Assembly: GCA_010645155.1 (NCBI GenBank)
Contig: CM021318.1
Coordinates: 3,215,926-3,279,925 of the forward strand
DNA length: 64,000 nt
Direction of reading: 5' to 3'
From: Tigriopus japonicus
Taxonomy: Eukaryota > Arthropoda > Copepoda > Harpacticoida > Harpacticidae
Part shown: piece by piece, positions 33,951 to 45,673 of the stretch
Layout of the letters: the number at the start of each line of letters is the position of its first letter
Position numbering within the stretch: position 1 is the first letter of the stretch
Notes under the pieces: generated by a model
What the model saw: only the letters and a program-made list of their open reading frames with translations
Databases searched by the model: none
Told to the model about the DNA's origin: nothing
Program-made: the position numbers and the translations under genes

Positions 33951-36560
33951 AGAGCAAGGTAGACAGGCGGTTTGCAGCCGACACTGCCAAGAGTTGTCCA
34001 AAATTTTGCCAATTACGGACGTTCAGGGTGGGCGTTTGGGCGCTCTTGATCCAATGGAACAAGGCTCTTCTATACCAAAAAATATAGTTATTTTGCGAAT
34101 ATTCGGCTTTTTTTTGGAGATTATTCTTAGACATATTTGACCTCTTTCTTTGCCTTGCATATATCTGGGCCTTTTTTGATGTGCTTATTTACTAGATTTC
34201 AACAGCCCTTATCATTAAGTATGATTCTTTTGTCATGCTAAGGGATTTCCTGCCTTAGAATTGAATTAAATTTGATTTGATTTCATCATAGAGGGCAGTT
34301 TTGGTGACGTCAGAATTGAAAAATCTATGTTTGAAGTACGTAATCTATGTTTGTTCGCAACATGATCAAGCGTCGTTAATTCTAAGCTAGAGTAGTTAGA
34401 GCACAACAGCTGAGACGTGCAAACCTCACTGGATAAATAAACGAAAGTATCAAGTGGTCTCTAAAGAAAATAATCGTTTCCCTAGTTCGTTATTAGAGAT
34501 TTTCTTGGAAAATCATTGCCCCCATGCCAAGTTAAAAAAACTCTTATACCAATACATCAAACTTCATGTGGGAATATGACATGTGTTATGCTTAAATTTT
34601 CCCCTGATTTCTTTGCACTAAAGAGATTAAAAAGGTGTTATCTTCACGAAGGTTTTCTTTTCAGAAGGTTCTTTCCTTTTGAATTTTATTTTGAAAAAAA
34701 ACACTTGAATTTAGTTCATCCCTTACTTTGGCCAGATGGTTCATTAGGATGTCTAATTGCTCTTAGAATGAATGCATAGAACAAAAATTCAAATGCAAAT
34801 TATTTTTCCGATTGGTATCATGTGAGCAAATTTAATCATTTTCAGATTGTTCAAATAAGGAAAATTCAATTCTGAGGGTTTTGTGGACTTTCAATAGTTT
34901 GGCAGACCGAAGAAAGCAGTGTCTCTTCCTTGCTTTAGTGTCCTTGGTCTATTAAAAACTCGTAGTTTTGGGGGGATGCGATTTTTCAACGTCATTCAGC
35001 TGATCCGTTTTTGATTCAATGGAGAGAAAATGTGGCTCAAAGCCGAAAAGAATCGACATTTCATTCGATTTTGGCTTTACTTTGGCTGTCTCTGAAGCTC
35101 GCATTTTTTTAGCGTTAAGTAATGAGAATAGGGAGCCAAAAACCCAAATGAAACCTGTAGTTAATCACTTCTAGAGGCTTTTTTCAGCTTTCCTCTGGCT
35201 CAATCCAAAACGTCATCTTGACTTGGCTTGTGAGATCTTTATGGGATCCCTTATGAATTGGCTACCTAACAGCTTCCTGTCCAAGAGGGTTTTGGCAGGC
35301 TTCTCTAACTTCCTGCCACCGGATCCTGAAGATTAACGAATGGTCGTCTTTTTTGTTACTCATCTCTTTCTCATTTGTTCCTCGACTTTCGCGAAGACTT
35401 CCGGAAAAGGCATAACAAAAAGACCTACAAATTGAGAATTTCAAACTTCCCTCTTGACCTACTTTTCCGAAATGATCAAGTTGATGAGGGTATGAATACG
35501 AGATTGAGCTCAAGTTCACATTCAATAATGGCTTCTGAGGTAATACAAGGCACGGAAAAGACATTTTCGTCATAAAACCCTGCGCTTTTGACCAGTCCAG
35601 TTGAAATTTTTGGGAAGATTTTTTTCATTCATACACCTCTGAACAATCTCTGTGATCGGTCATCAACAAAGTGATATTTCCTGCCTCATTTAACAATCTT
35701 TCACTTAAATATTAACGCAATAGTTTTCTAGCACAGTCTTTCTGATTCTATTTTCGAATGGCTTCGGTCAAGGAATGTTTTGTTCTTTCCTTGTCAGCCT
35801 TGCATCTTTACTCGTGCCTGATGTTGTTTGGAATTGCGGCCATTTTACGAGTCCCCGATGATACTGGCGATTTCGCATGGACCACTTTAATGGCAATGGG
35901 TCCAATAATGGATGAATGAATAGATCCTTTGGCCTGCGTGCAACATGAACATACGTACCTACATATGTTTGGTAAGCCATTTAACGACCCTTTGGTCTTT
36001 GCTGGCCAACTGTTCCACGAGTAGTACGGTATATATCCGTCTCGTTCAAGTAAGGAGGGTCGTTATCTCTCTGGCCGACCAGTTTGCCCATTTTCCAATT
36101 CTCACTCGTGCTTCCACGCACTTGTGAGGAACAAGCGTAGGCCTCTTCCTGACTCCCAACATCCGAGAATGGGAGGTTTCCTTCAGAACCAATAATTGGT
36201 CCAAACCTGAAGGCCAGCATGTCATTCCATAGCTCGAGGAGTAAGAACATCCCTACAGGTGTGGATCACTTGTCGGAAGCGTTGGAATTGACAGAGTGGA
36301 AAAGGAGCCCCACATTCATCTTTCAAGGCGCCTTTTTGCGCTTCAAGTCAAACTGCAACAAATTCTGAAATTTCCATCCACCGCTTTGTTGGACCAACTC
36401 TGTCTGGGAACACTTGAAAAAATTTGGCCCATGCTTTCATGGCCTTTGAAACAAACAGTTGCAAATTGAACAATGGGAATGGAACCACTTCAAGAACTTC
36501 CATTGGTCAAACGGACTTCATCAAGACTGTTCCACAAGTGGTTCCTTGGTTGCATTTTTA
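33951..36560. other. Spacer between the channel cassettes, nothing recognised
   Basis: About 2.6 kb searched for a TM4 exon (hydrophobic run preceded by a basic loop and ending near a stop, with a phase-2 acceptor). None was found. Frames present are short and look like chance. Confidence 0.4.
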
Positions 36561-36572
36561 GTCAGTGTGTGA

Positions 36573-38640
36573 GTGAGTGTGTTGCCCATGGCTGAAGGAG
36601 CTCCTTTGACTCGCCGTCAGCCTTTTCTGGCCTTTTTCTCTTTTTCTTTATTCCCTCTTCCTCTTTCCCTTTTCTCCAGGTTGAGTCGGTCTTCTTCTTT
36701 TCATTGTTTCTTTTTTTTCTCTCTCTCTCATGTCGCCGTTCTTGGCTTGCTTGGCCATGAGAACTGTCTGCTGCCGACCACTAAAACTCAGCACTGAATC
36801 AACACTATCAAAATAATGTGTATTTTCTGCAAGCATTATCTTACGGACTCCAATTCTGAAAAAGCTAGAGCTTCTAATTGTATCAATTGTCTGGAACTCT
36901 TGTTCAATTTCTGTTTTTATAGAATAATAGTTGAGTTGCTAACAAAAGCTTAGGACTGGTTTGATTTTCCAATATCAATAGCGCTGGCTCTTCTTTCAAG
37001 TGGCTGAAGTTCCTGAAAAAGTTCTTCCCTGCGTTCTACAAGCTCCTTCCGCCTTTGGAGAGGATCCCTAGTCTAATGAAAAGGAATGATTTCCTCCCAC
37101 TCCTCGTGAGCCTGGGGATCTCTACCTTGGCTCAATTGGTTTGAACCTCCTACAATGGTGACCAAAATGTGGATCTTGGAACCTAGTTAGTGTTCCCTCC
37201 CATTTCCGGTGATACTTCCATCAATGTCCAAGCAAGTACTATATTTGCCACTGTAATGTTTGGAGATTGCATGTAAATATGATGTCTGTAGGTCTCCTAA
37301 CTCCAACGCACGCAGTAGGAGCAGCATTGGTATTACACTTGCCCGCTTATAATGGCCTTGAGGCCGGCAAATTTTTCTCCTTCTCCGTCCTTCTTCATGG
37401 CCGTTGTATTGAGCAACTGGCTTCAAACTGAGATAGGGAGAGAGAAAGAGAGATTTCTCGAGTGTGAACGGGCGACCTCTAGCTCGACGTCGTGGGTGTC
37501 TTGTTTGAGAACAAGACAAGGCCAGAAAAAAGGAGAGTGAGTGAGTGGCTTGAGCCATGAGTTCATGGAAGAAGAGCCTTGCTTTGAAAGGACGGCACCC
37601 TGGTGGCATTGGTCCTCTTTTTCTTCCTTCTCCTCTGGCTCCGACTGTACCACCATTGGTAGAACGGCCTTTAGTAGGGGATGGTGAAAGCGCAACGGTG
37701 GAACTTGTAGCACAACCATGGAGTGAGTTGCGGTGTTGGAGAGGACTCCTCGAAGACTGTAAGAAAAGAAGAATAACAGAAGTGCTGAGGGACAGTCAGC
37801 AGCCTCCAAAGTTTCGAAAGCGAGTTTTGACAGCAGCAGACTTTGAAGGGAGAAAGACCAGGAGAAGATCCCTATAATGGTGGTGGTGGTAGTGGTAGTG
37901 GTGTTGGTGGTAGTAGTTCGTGGTGAGAGGAGGAAAGAGACCGAGAAGAAAAGGAGAAGGGTGAGAGCCGTCTCCTACTTGGAATACTCCTAGGACGGCA
38001 CAATCCCCTCTTGGCAGACCACGAAGGCCTCCGTGACCTACTACCAACTTCAAGTGGTGGTGAAGAAGAAGACGAAGAATCCAAAAGGAAGTGGAAGACC
38101 ATGAGGTGGTGGTGGTGGTGGTAGTAGGAGTAGCAACTAGCTTATCTCGCCCTCTTTTCCTTTTACCTCTCTTCTTGGAGGGGCCTTCTTGTTCATGGCT
38201 CTCGGTAGGAAAAATGTGTGAGCGCGCCACCTAAATTCTCTAACCTCTTCCATCCTCTGCTTCCCGTTCCTCCCCTTCCTTCCCCCGTTCCGCGATTCTC
38301 GTTCCTACCCCTCCTCCTTCCTCTCCTCTTCCTTCTTGTTCTCCTCTTCCTCCGGAGTTCTCCCACTCTTCTTCCACCTGCATCACTGCTCATGGCAGTT
38401 TGGTCTTTTCCAAGTCTACTGCCAAAACTCCTCTTCTTCTTCTCATTGTTCCTCGTCTTCCTCATGGTGGTGGTAGTAGTAGCAGCAGTGGTGCTGTTCT
38501 TCTAGGTCTATTTCCAAAGGAGCCTTAGTCCATGTCCTTCTTCGACTAACGTTGTTCTTCTTCTTCTTTTCCTTCCTCCTCCTCGTTGTTCGTCAACGGC
38601 AGTAACAGAAACCCAGAGAGCTCAGGAAAGACGAGGGAGG
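36573..38640. repeat. GC-richer, low-complexity tract with GGT microsatellites and purine/pyrimidine runs
   Basis: GGT/AGT trinucleotide runs occur at about 37876-37920, 38103-38133 and 38463-38495. About 37740-38170 is purine-rich on the plus strand, and 38240-38460 is pyrimidine-rich (CTTCCTCC type), as is 36630-36725. Frames are open on both strands here because of the biased composition and should not be read as genes. The tract lies upstream of cassette 2 and could be part of its promoter or 5' UTR. Confidence 0.7.
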
Positions 38641-39522
38641 AACCCTGAAGGAACAAGAACCAGCTTCCAATGCTGCATTAGAGCTTGGTCCGTCTTGTAC
38701 GACGAGTGAGTGAAGAAGTAAACTTGGAACAAGTGACCGACCACGGACAGCTCACTCAGTCTGCTGCTTTTTTGAGATTTCGAGTAGCATCCTCACCAGT
38801 AAAACAGCACTGCTCATGAACTCAGGAAGAGCCTGTGAGGAGGCAATCACTTCGGATTATTTCACTTGTGATCCAAGACCTCGCTCACACTACTCAAACC
38901 GGGTTTTGACTTGTCGATTGATGTCTAGTGGTATCAGTCATGAGTCAACCTGGGTTCATTGCCTCTTATGGTGATGCTCTCTCCGTTTTCCTTGGGTTCT
39001 CCTCAGAGTTTAACATGGGGCTCAGTCCTCAAATGAAATCAACCGCAGGAAAACCTTGCATGCTTGTTCTGGAGCAATGAGCCAATTCAAGAAGTGATCT
39101 CTCATCATTACAGACACATTGTGAGTGAACCAGCATGATTTCAAAACTCCCACTTCATTATGTGCAGAGTTGATCCAAAAGAAGGCACTCGGTCTGTCTC
39201 GGCCCAGGCGTAATCGAAGCAACTCCCTAAAACTGCTTTTTTACCTTACCAGTGCAGTATTTGGTAATGTAGTGAAATCCAAAAAGTTGGGGAAACGCTC
39301 TGGCATCTCATGATATGCTCAAGAGATGAAGATGTTTTAGTCTTCCTCGTGGATGTTGACTCAGCTCCATGTGGTCATTTTGTATTCGATCTCCTTGCCA
39401 CCGCAACTATGACATAAGCCTCCTGCACGGTGGCTCTGGTGTTTTCAACCGCATTTGGCCATTGCCTTTTCGCTTTCAAGATCCTTTAGAGTTCGGGTGC
39501 TCGTTCCACCGCTCCTTAACCC

Positions 39523-41007
39523 TTGTGGGTGGCGTTGACCATGGTCAAGGCACACCCAAGACCACGGCATGGGCTCGATCCTCCCGATTCGAATGTCCTC
39601 TTGGATTCCCACGCTTCCAATGGGGCAGGCTGTCACGCCAAATCACCTCATTTCTACTGCCAATACCACCCATCATCATCATTATCCTCATTGATGGGTT
39701 CTTCAAGAGCCAAGGCATCAGGACCACTTTCATATCCTTCAATGTCAAGTGGGAAACATTGGCAGCGGAGGACCCATGGGTTACAAAGATCTTCCCGCTC
39801 TTCCTTTCCTTCGTGTTTTGCACTGGCTCTTCTTCATATTAGCAAAAATGAGGCTTGCCCTCACCAACACGGAGAACAATTGTTGCTGCGAAGATTTGCC
39901 AAAAGAAAGAGATTTTGGATGGTAGACCCATCGTTCAATGGTGGTGCTCATAATGACACCTCGTGGAACAACCGAATAGTAAAAGAGCAACTCATCGCAT
40001 CTTGGAGAAGAGCCCCTACTGACATTATAAGCCTCAATGACGATGCTCATGACAATGACGACGGCGAAGGAAACGATAATGATGATGAACCTTACTGTCA
40101 TGGAGATGTTGGTCAAGCCAAGCAAGTGGGGCTGTCATCTTCATCATTAAGAATGTTTAGGGTTCGGGCCTCTAATGTGGCTGGTTTTCTGCGCCCCTCA
40201 TTTGCCTCTTCCCCATCATCATCATTCTCACCACAGTCGCCAGCCCCGCTATCGCTTGCCCCATCATACTCAACGGCATCTGCTCCTAGTCCGTGTTTTA
40301 CTTCGCACTTGCGTTTGGTGCGTACGTCGGCTTTCGAAACAACAGCGCCCACCCCCTCGACGGCGTCGATAGACGGGGCTGCGCCCTCCTCTCCAAACCT
40401 TGGCATCAAGAAAAACACCCACTCGTCTGCAGCCTCAAATTCTTTTTCCTCCCTCTCCTCGTCATCTGTTCTAAACCCACGGGGCAACAACAACATCTTT
40501 AGGGAATCGCTTCCCGAGCCTGTGACACCGTCCTTTATTCGTCATCACGCCAAACCATTGAGGCGACCGCATTTTCAATTGCTGTCCTGCCGATGGATTG
40601 CCATAATCCTTGTTCAATGGCTTCGATGGCTCTTTCACGTTTTTTCTCCACTTCTTCACCTCACCATCTCCCAACAACCCCGACAAGAGTTGGCCTCTTC
40701 GATAATATGTGATGTAACCAATAATTGTTCAAGAATCAAGAAACCGTGTTGGCGGTGGTGGATGTGGTGGACATCCTCGCCTAGACACTGCACGTCTTTT
40801 TCGAAATCCTTTTCCATTTCCACCCTGGCAGAATGGATGTCTCCAATCAGGCCCTGGCCTTCCTTGTGTGGCAAAGGCATGAGAATAACCCACACTAAGA
40901 GAAAATCATCATCGTCCTCATGTCTAAGCCATAGGTCTTCCAAGATGGTACCAAGGCCACGGTACAGGACTCCATTTGCTCAGAGCTTTGGAGGGTGGAC
41001 ATCAACC
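39523..41007 (+). other. 495-codon open frame continuous with cassette 2 (probably 5' UTR, possibly an N-terminal extension)
   Basis: From an ATG at 39523 the frame is open without a stop into the channel frame (1485 bases, an exact multiple of three). The translated text is Ser/Pro/His-rich and low complexity, with no recognisable domain. The region is GC-richer than its surroundings and has long frames on the minus strand too (for example 40496-40113, acidic), so absence of stops is partly compositional. A normal signal peptide follows at residue 1 of the 41008 start, which makes a 495-residue extension ahead of it unlikely. Confidence 0.3.
39663..39752 (+). pseudogene. Possible relic of a channel extracellular strand (weak)
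   Basis: In a different plus frame from the long open frame, the text IIILIDGFF...RTTFISFNVKW resembles the segment VSIHIDEVLR...SITFACYFNVKW of cassette 2, and FNVKW is shared exactly. The resemblance covers only about 30 residues and then stops. It may be a relic of a third cassette or coincidence. Confidence 0.2.
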
Positions 41008-42005
41008 ATGTTCATCCTGGGTTTTCTGCTGTTAATACACCTCGTTGTGGTAGATAGTGCCAAAATAGGTAGTTTTCAGTGTGGATATGGCGTGTCGGCC
41101 AGTCTTGCTTGCCTACCAAAGGATTACTCCAAGTTTGAGCTTCCCATGAAGACTGGCGTCAATGAGATTTCGGTCAGCATACATATTGATGAGGTGTTAC
41201 GCATCAATGATAAGGACTACAGTATCACCTTTGCATGCTATTTCAATGTGAAGTGGCCGGACAAGCGGATTCGCCTGGACCAAGATTTTGGACAAGAGCA
41301 GGCCGGGCCTGGTGTCAATGTAACAAACAATCCGAACATTTTAGTACCGATGAGCTTGGAGATGGTCAAGGATTTGTGGCTGCCCAACATTTTTATCTAT
41401 AACATTAAGACCTACAAGGTCATTGATGTGCTCAATAAGTTGGCCGGGCTGTGGATTGGCACCGACAAGAGCGTCATGTACTCTCAGGCCACGCACATCA
41501 CCTTCATTTGCCCAATGCGCTTTGACAAGTTCCCACTTGACACCCAGACCTGCAAGTTCCAAGTGGGCAGCTACTCCTATGACGACTCCAAGATGACATT
41601 TGAAACGGATGTAGCAGCTTATTCGGAACCCAAGACCTCGAATAGCATAGCTTTGGACTATGCCATCACCATCAATAAGCTCAAACGCTCTGATCAGGTC
41701 TTCCTTGGGGGCCCGTTGGGTAATTTCTCGTTGGCGGGCTTTGAGATGGTCCTCCATCGATATGTCTCCACCTACATCATCACCTACTACTTACCTAGTG
41801 GACTCTTTGTGATAGTGAGCTGGATCAGTTTCCTGATCCCGATGGATGTGATTCCGGGACGAATGGCCTTACTGGTGACCCTGTTCCTCGTCTTGGTGAA
41901 CATTTTCAATACAGTCACCACCAACACACCCAAAGCTGAGGGATTGACTGCCATTGAAGCATGGATGTTGGCATGCATCCTCTTCGTGTTTGGAGCTCTA
42001 ATTGA
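41008..42005 (+). CDS. Cys-loop ligand-gated ion channel subunit, cassette 2 (signal peptide to TM3)
   Basis: 332 codons plus two bases; with the 59141 exon the protein is 411 residues, a normal length for the family. I chose the ATG at 41008 because a signal peptide (MFILGFLLLIHLVVVDSA) starts there; an in-frame ATG at 40945 is the alternative. The extracellular domain repeats the features of cassette 1: N-terminal Cys pair (FQC...ACLPKDYSKFELP), FNVKW, LWLPNIFIYN and the Cys-loop C168-C182 (CPMRFDKFPLDTQTC). TM1 follows (YYLPSGLFVIVSWISF), M2 starts PGRMALLVTLFLVLVNIF, and TM3 ends FGALIE. About two thirds of residues agree with cassette 1, most strongly from TM1 to TM3. The coding sequence is visibly richer in G/C at third positions than cassette 1. 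PGR before M2 points to an anion pore; the ligand is unknown. Confidence 0.92.
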
Positions 42006-45000
42006 GTAAGTTGAACGATTCAATTTAATCCCAAGATCCTTTTACGGCTTAGAATGAAACCCAACTCGCTGGCGCCTCGTCAGCTTGGATCCGCCGATAT
42101 CATTGTTGTGGCTAGATAGGCTCCTCGAGGCTTAGGAAATCGATGCTCTTACAACAAACAAGATTTGATTATCTTCAATCAGATAAAAGGCCACCCAACT
42201 AAAGCTGAAAAGTCAAGTCACAATTGTTGTTCCAATCTTAAATTCAGAGTTTAATCCATCTGTGGATTAGACAAAGCTCTTCAAACTTTTGGCACCCCAT
42301 TGCAGTCCACTTTCTAGATCTCTCATGTCTGCCTCATGTTGGCCTTGCTGAGGAAGCCAGAACTCATTAAGACAACTCCTAAAGTATGCAGTTTACCAGA
42401 GAACCAACACCCCTTCATAGCAAGCCTGCCCACTTCTACAGTACGAAGGACACTTGACTAATGCCTTCGTTCAATTCCCTACTCATCCATGATGTCAAAC
42501 TTATGTGAAGAAAGCTTGAGGCTCGCCGCTTTCAAATAAAATCAACCATGTTGAGCTCTTTTGATTAGATCTCGAAGGTTGTAGGAGAACGAACGTATGT
42601 CTTAAAACACACACTTCCCAAGAGGAACAACTGAGCAGAAGAATATGGACAAAAAAGGGAAAGCCAACCATGAGCTGGGGAATCTGGGCAAAAAGTTTGC
42701 TCGCTCTTGTTCCAACATTTGTTGAGTATTTTTCTCCGCTTTATGCGAGAGCTTGAGAGCGGTGATCTTTAGTCTAAAAAGAAACCACACTCTTCAAAAC
42801 CAAAGGGATATCTCTCCTTTTTTTACAACATTGAAGTTCCAAAAACTCCCGCAAGAAAGCGTGTCTAGACCATCCTCACAACAGGGAGTTTCTCCGTCAA
42901 TTTGAAAGGAAAGCCGGAAATGATGAACTATCTTAGTTAACATCTTGGTCCCTCTTTTCCCTTTTTGATACCAAAGATTGAATTGCCTAGGGCTGTCAAT
43001 TGCAATTTTGATGTTTTTAGCTCAATTTCAGCCCCACCGTTTGATTGTAATCGTGCGTGTTTCGCATTGCAAATGCTTTGAACACGGGCTTTTGCGTTTG
43101 ATGGCGAATGCATTTTGTCATACAATACTGATTGAGTCTTGGAATAGTTACTCATTGGCTTGACATTTATTCCTTACACCATTCAAGGACGTCAAACTTT
43201 CGGCGTAAAGAGTCAAGTTCAATTTGGCGTTGACAAACGCCATTCATATTTTCACAAATGGCTTTCAAAGGTTAAAGGGATTCAAGCCCTAAGTCGTGTT
43301 AAAAGTTTGTGGGTTCCATCTATCCACTCTTCTTCCTCTATCTCTTGTCCTTGAGTTTCTTTCCAATTTCATCCGAGAAGGTCCAAACTTGACAAACTTT
43401 AAGGGGCCAAAACACCTTTTGTCTAGAAAACAATGAGAGTTAGTTTCCCAAAGATAGATGACACCCTGGAAAGGCCATCATTGTTCGCTTCGAAAGCCAA
43501 TTATGAGCGGATGTTTTCTTCGTCTTGAAGTTGTATTCCGCTGAGGCTTTTGTTCCTCGAAACGAAAACACGTTCAAACCCAAAAAACATTGATGAATCC
43601 TCCGGCCAAATTAGCTCGAATAACAATCAGAGCCACTCAATAAAAGCCACAAAATTAAAACTTCTGAAACCGTCCTCAACTTTGTTTAAGACCCCTTTCT
43701 CCAGACCGAAGATCATAGAAGAACTAAAAAGCACCGTTCAAGTGTCAAGCGTTCATTAGTGTTTAATATTTCAAATCATAATTAGCTCAGAGTGTGTGTG
43801 GCGCCCTCTTTGAGACAAATAACTTGTTCATGGGTGCTTACTCGGTAAAAACGGTTGAAAGCAAGTTCATCTATGGTTGAGATCTGAAGAGTCATCGATC
43901 TGGGGATAAGGTTAGATAAGATCGTCATCGCACCCTCGTGCTTTTGTACAAATGCAAATGTTGGTTTCGTTGGGGAAGTACAACATCCATATTTAATCCC
44001 CTATAAGGCACCTGCCATGGTGCCTCATGAATTCTTCAGGCACATTGAAATTCATGAATCATGACTTGTTTACTGGGCCTTAGAACCAGAAAGCTGTCCA
44101 TATTAGGCCTCATTCTAAAAGCACAGGGGGTCATCGTTGGGGGATCCCCAGCTGTTTCGTCTTGAGCAGTCTCTTGGGGGATCCTTTGGTCTCTAGTTAT
44201 TTGGCCAAGGCCCATCACCTCCTTTCTAAGTGGAAACAACTGCAAGCACCAAGGCAAGGTCGTTTATTTTTTTTAGACCATTCTGTGGTAACTTCTGTTC
44301 CTGGCTTGGAAATGTTTGTTCCGAAACAGCTCCGTCTTCATCCTAAAATATGTCTTTCTGTGTCTCATCCTTTGCCATTCCCTCCAATATGCCACGCTTC
44401 AGTGGTACATAATGATTGTTTGATATTTCTCAGAACCGAGCGAAGGAAACAAGGGAGGGATCTTCTTTTGTAGATTGTTAGGCTCACGTGGAGATGTCTC
44501 CATCTCAGTCAAATGTGTTCCCATTTCTTGATCAATGATTGGAGAAGTGTCGTTGGTTTTTCTTTGAATCTCCAGGACAATTATTCTGGAACTCTGCCAT
44601 GTTTTGTCGATGTCCTTGAAACAGAGGGACAAAGAAGGGCTCAATTTATGTTGATTGAGAGGAGCACTCCAATCGAATAACAAGTGCAAAAAGCATGGAA
44701 CCCTTCACTCACAAAGGGCCCTTCTTTTGCCCCTTTCACCTTACATCTAGAACACTTCCGCTGAGCAAATGCCAATAATTTGATGTACCATTAATGACCT
44801 CCAATTAGAAGCTCATTTCCATATAAACAAGACAAATGAGGAACAAGTCGGAGTCAGCCTCAAAAACTAAGATACAACCTCTGGAAAAAGGGACGACCAT
44901 AAATCTTAACACTTAACGCTCCGTTTCCCCAACGACAATTTGGAACACTTTCATGGTGACTTTTTGACTTGAACGTGAGTCATTCGACATCCCATTATGT

Positions 45001-45559
45001 TGAGTTTGCACGCGAATCCAATTAACAAATTGAACGTAACATGAATTCCTGGTCTTTTGAGGTAAAAATTCTCCGTGGTCCAATTGTGTTCCTGGAGGTC
45101 GTTTGTGTTCATTCACGTGGATCGGAAACCAGAAAATTCATTAGGAATGGACCAACACAAGTCGTAGAAGCCTTATGAAACTACAGGAGGGGCAGTATCG
45201 AGATTAAGTAAGAAAATCACTACCCGAATAAGGGTCACGTCAAGTTCGGTCTTCGAACGCCATGCCATGATTTTAAATTCCATTCCTTCACAGTAAAAGT
45301 ACGTAACTTTCTAGTTTGAAAATAGCGATTTGAATCAACCACGGGACATTTAGATGTTTTCATTTAGTTCTATGAACTAGAAATTGACGTTTCTAGTAAT
45401 TTCAAAGCAAATTTAGAGGTTCTTGATTAGGTTTCGTGAATCAAACCAAAAAATCCGACAACTTTGCTCAAGATTCGTGCAAACTACAGTTCTAGAAACA
45501 AAAATGTCACTCCGGTTAAGTCAAAAGAGATTTACTTTGAGCACATTTTTCAGTCCATC

Positions 45560-45673
45560 GCAAATTCTCGTTTTGAATCACGAAACTTATTGTGGCCAAC
45601 GTCAAATCCCATCGCACATATGGTGCAAGTTTGGTGACTCCCAAATTATTTCGGAGTGTTTGTCATTTCCCCT
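45560..45673. mobile_element. MITE family A, copy 4 (right-half fragment)
   Basis: TTTTGAATCACG..., CAAATCCCATCGCACATA and TTTGGTGACTCCCAAATTAT, then TTCGGAGTGTTTGTCATTTC, follow the right half of copy 2 in order. The left half is missing. Confidence 0.6.

Noticed and set aside
34516..34779. 87-codon frame considered as a missing TM4 exon for channel cassette 1
   Set aside because: It has no phase-2 acceptor, no basic loop after TM3 and no hydrophobic segment with the R-I-D-K-F...FP pattern.
37187..38505. Many long overlapping open frames on both strands
   Set aside because: The tract is low complexity (GGT, GAA and CTT runs, purine/pyrimidine bias). Several frames are open at once and the translations are monotone (Ser, His, Arg, Leu runs). 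No domain is seen.
40199..40500. Membrane-like text (VFYFALAFGAY) and a PGRM motif near 40835, considered as decayed channel TM segments
   Set aside because: The motifs are in different frames and not in the order expected for a channel; each is too short to be meaningful.
41341..42023. Minus-strand frames of 138 and 78 codons opposite channel cassette 2
   Set aside because: They are shadows of the channel coding sequence on the other strand.
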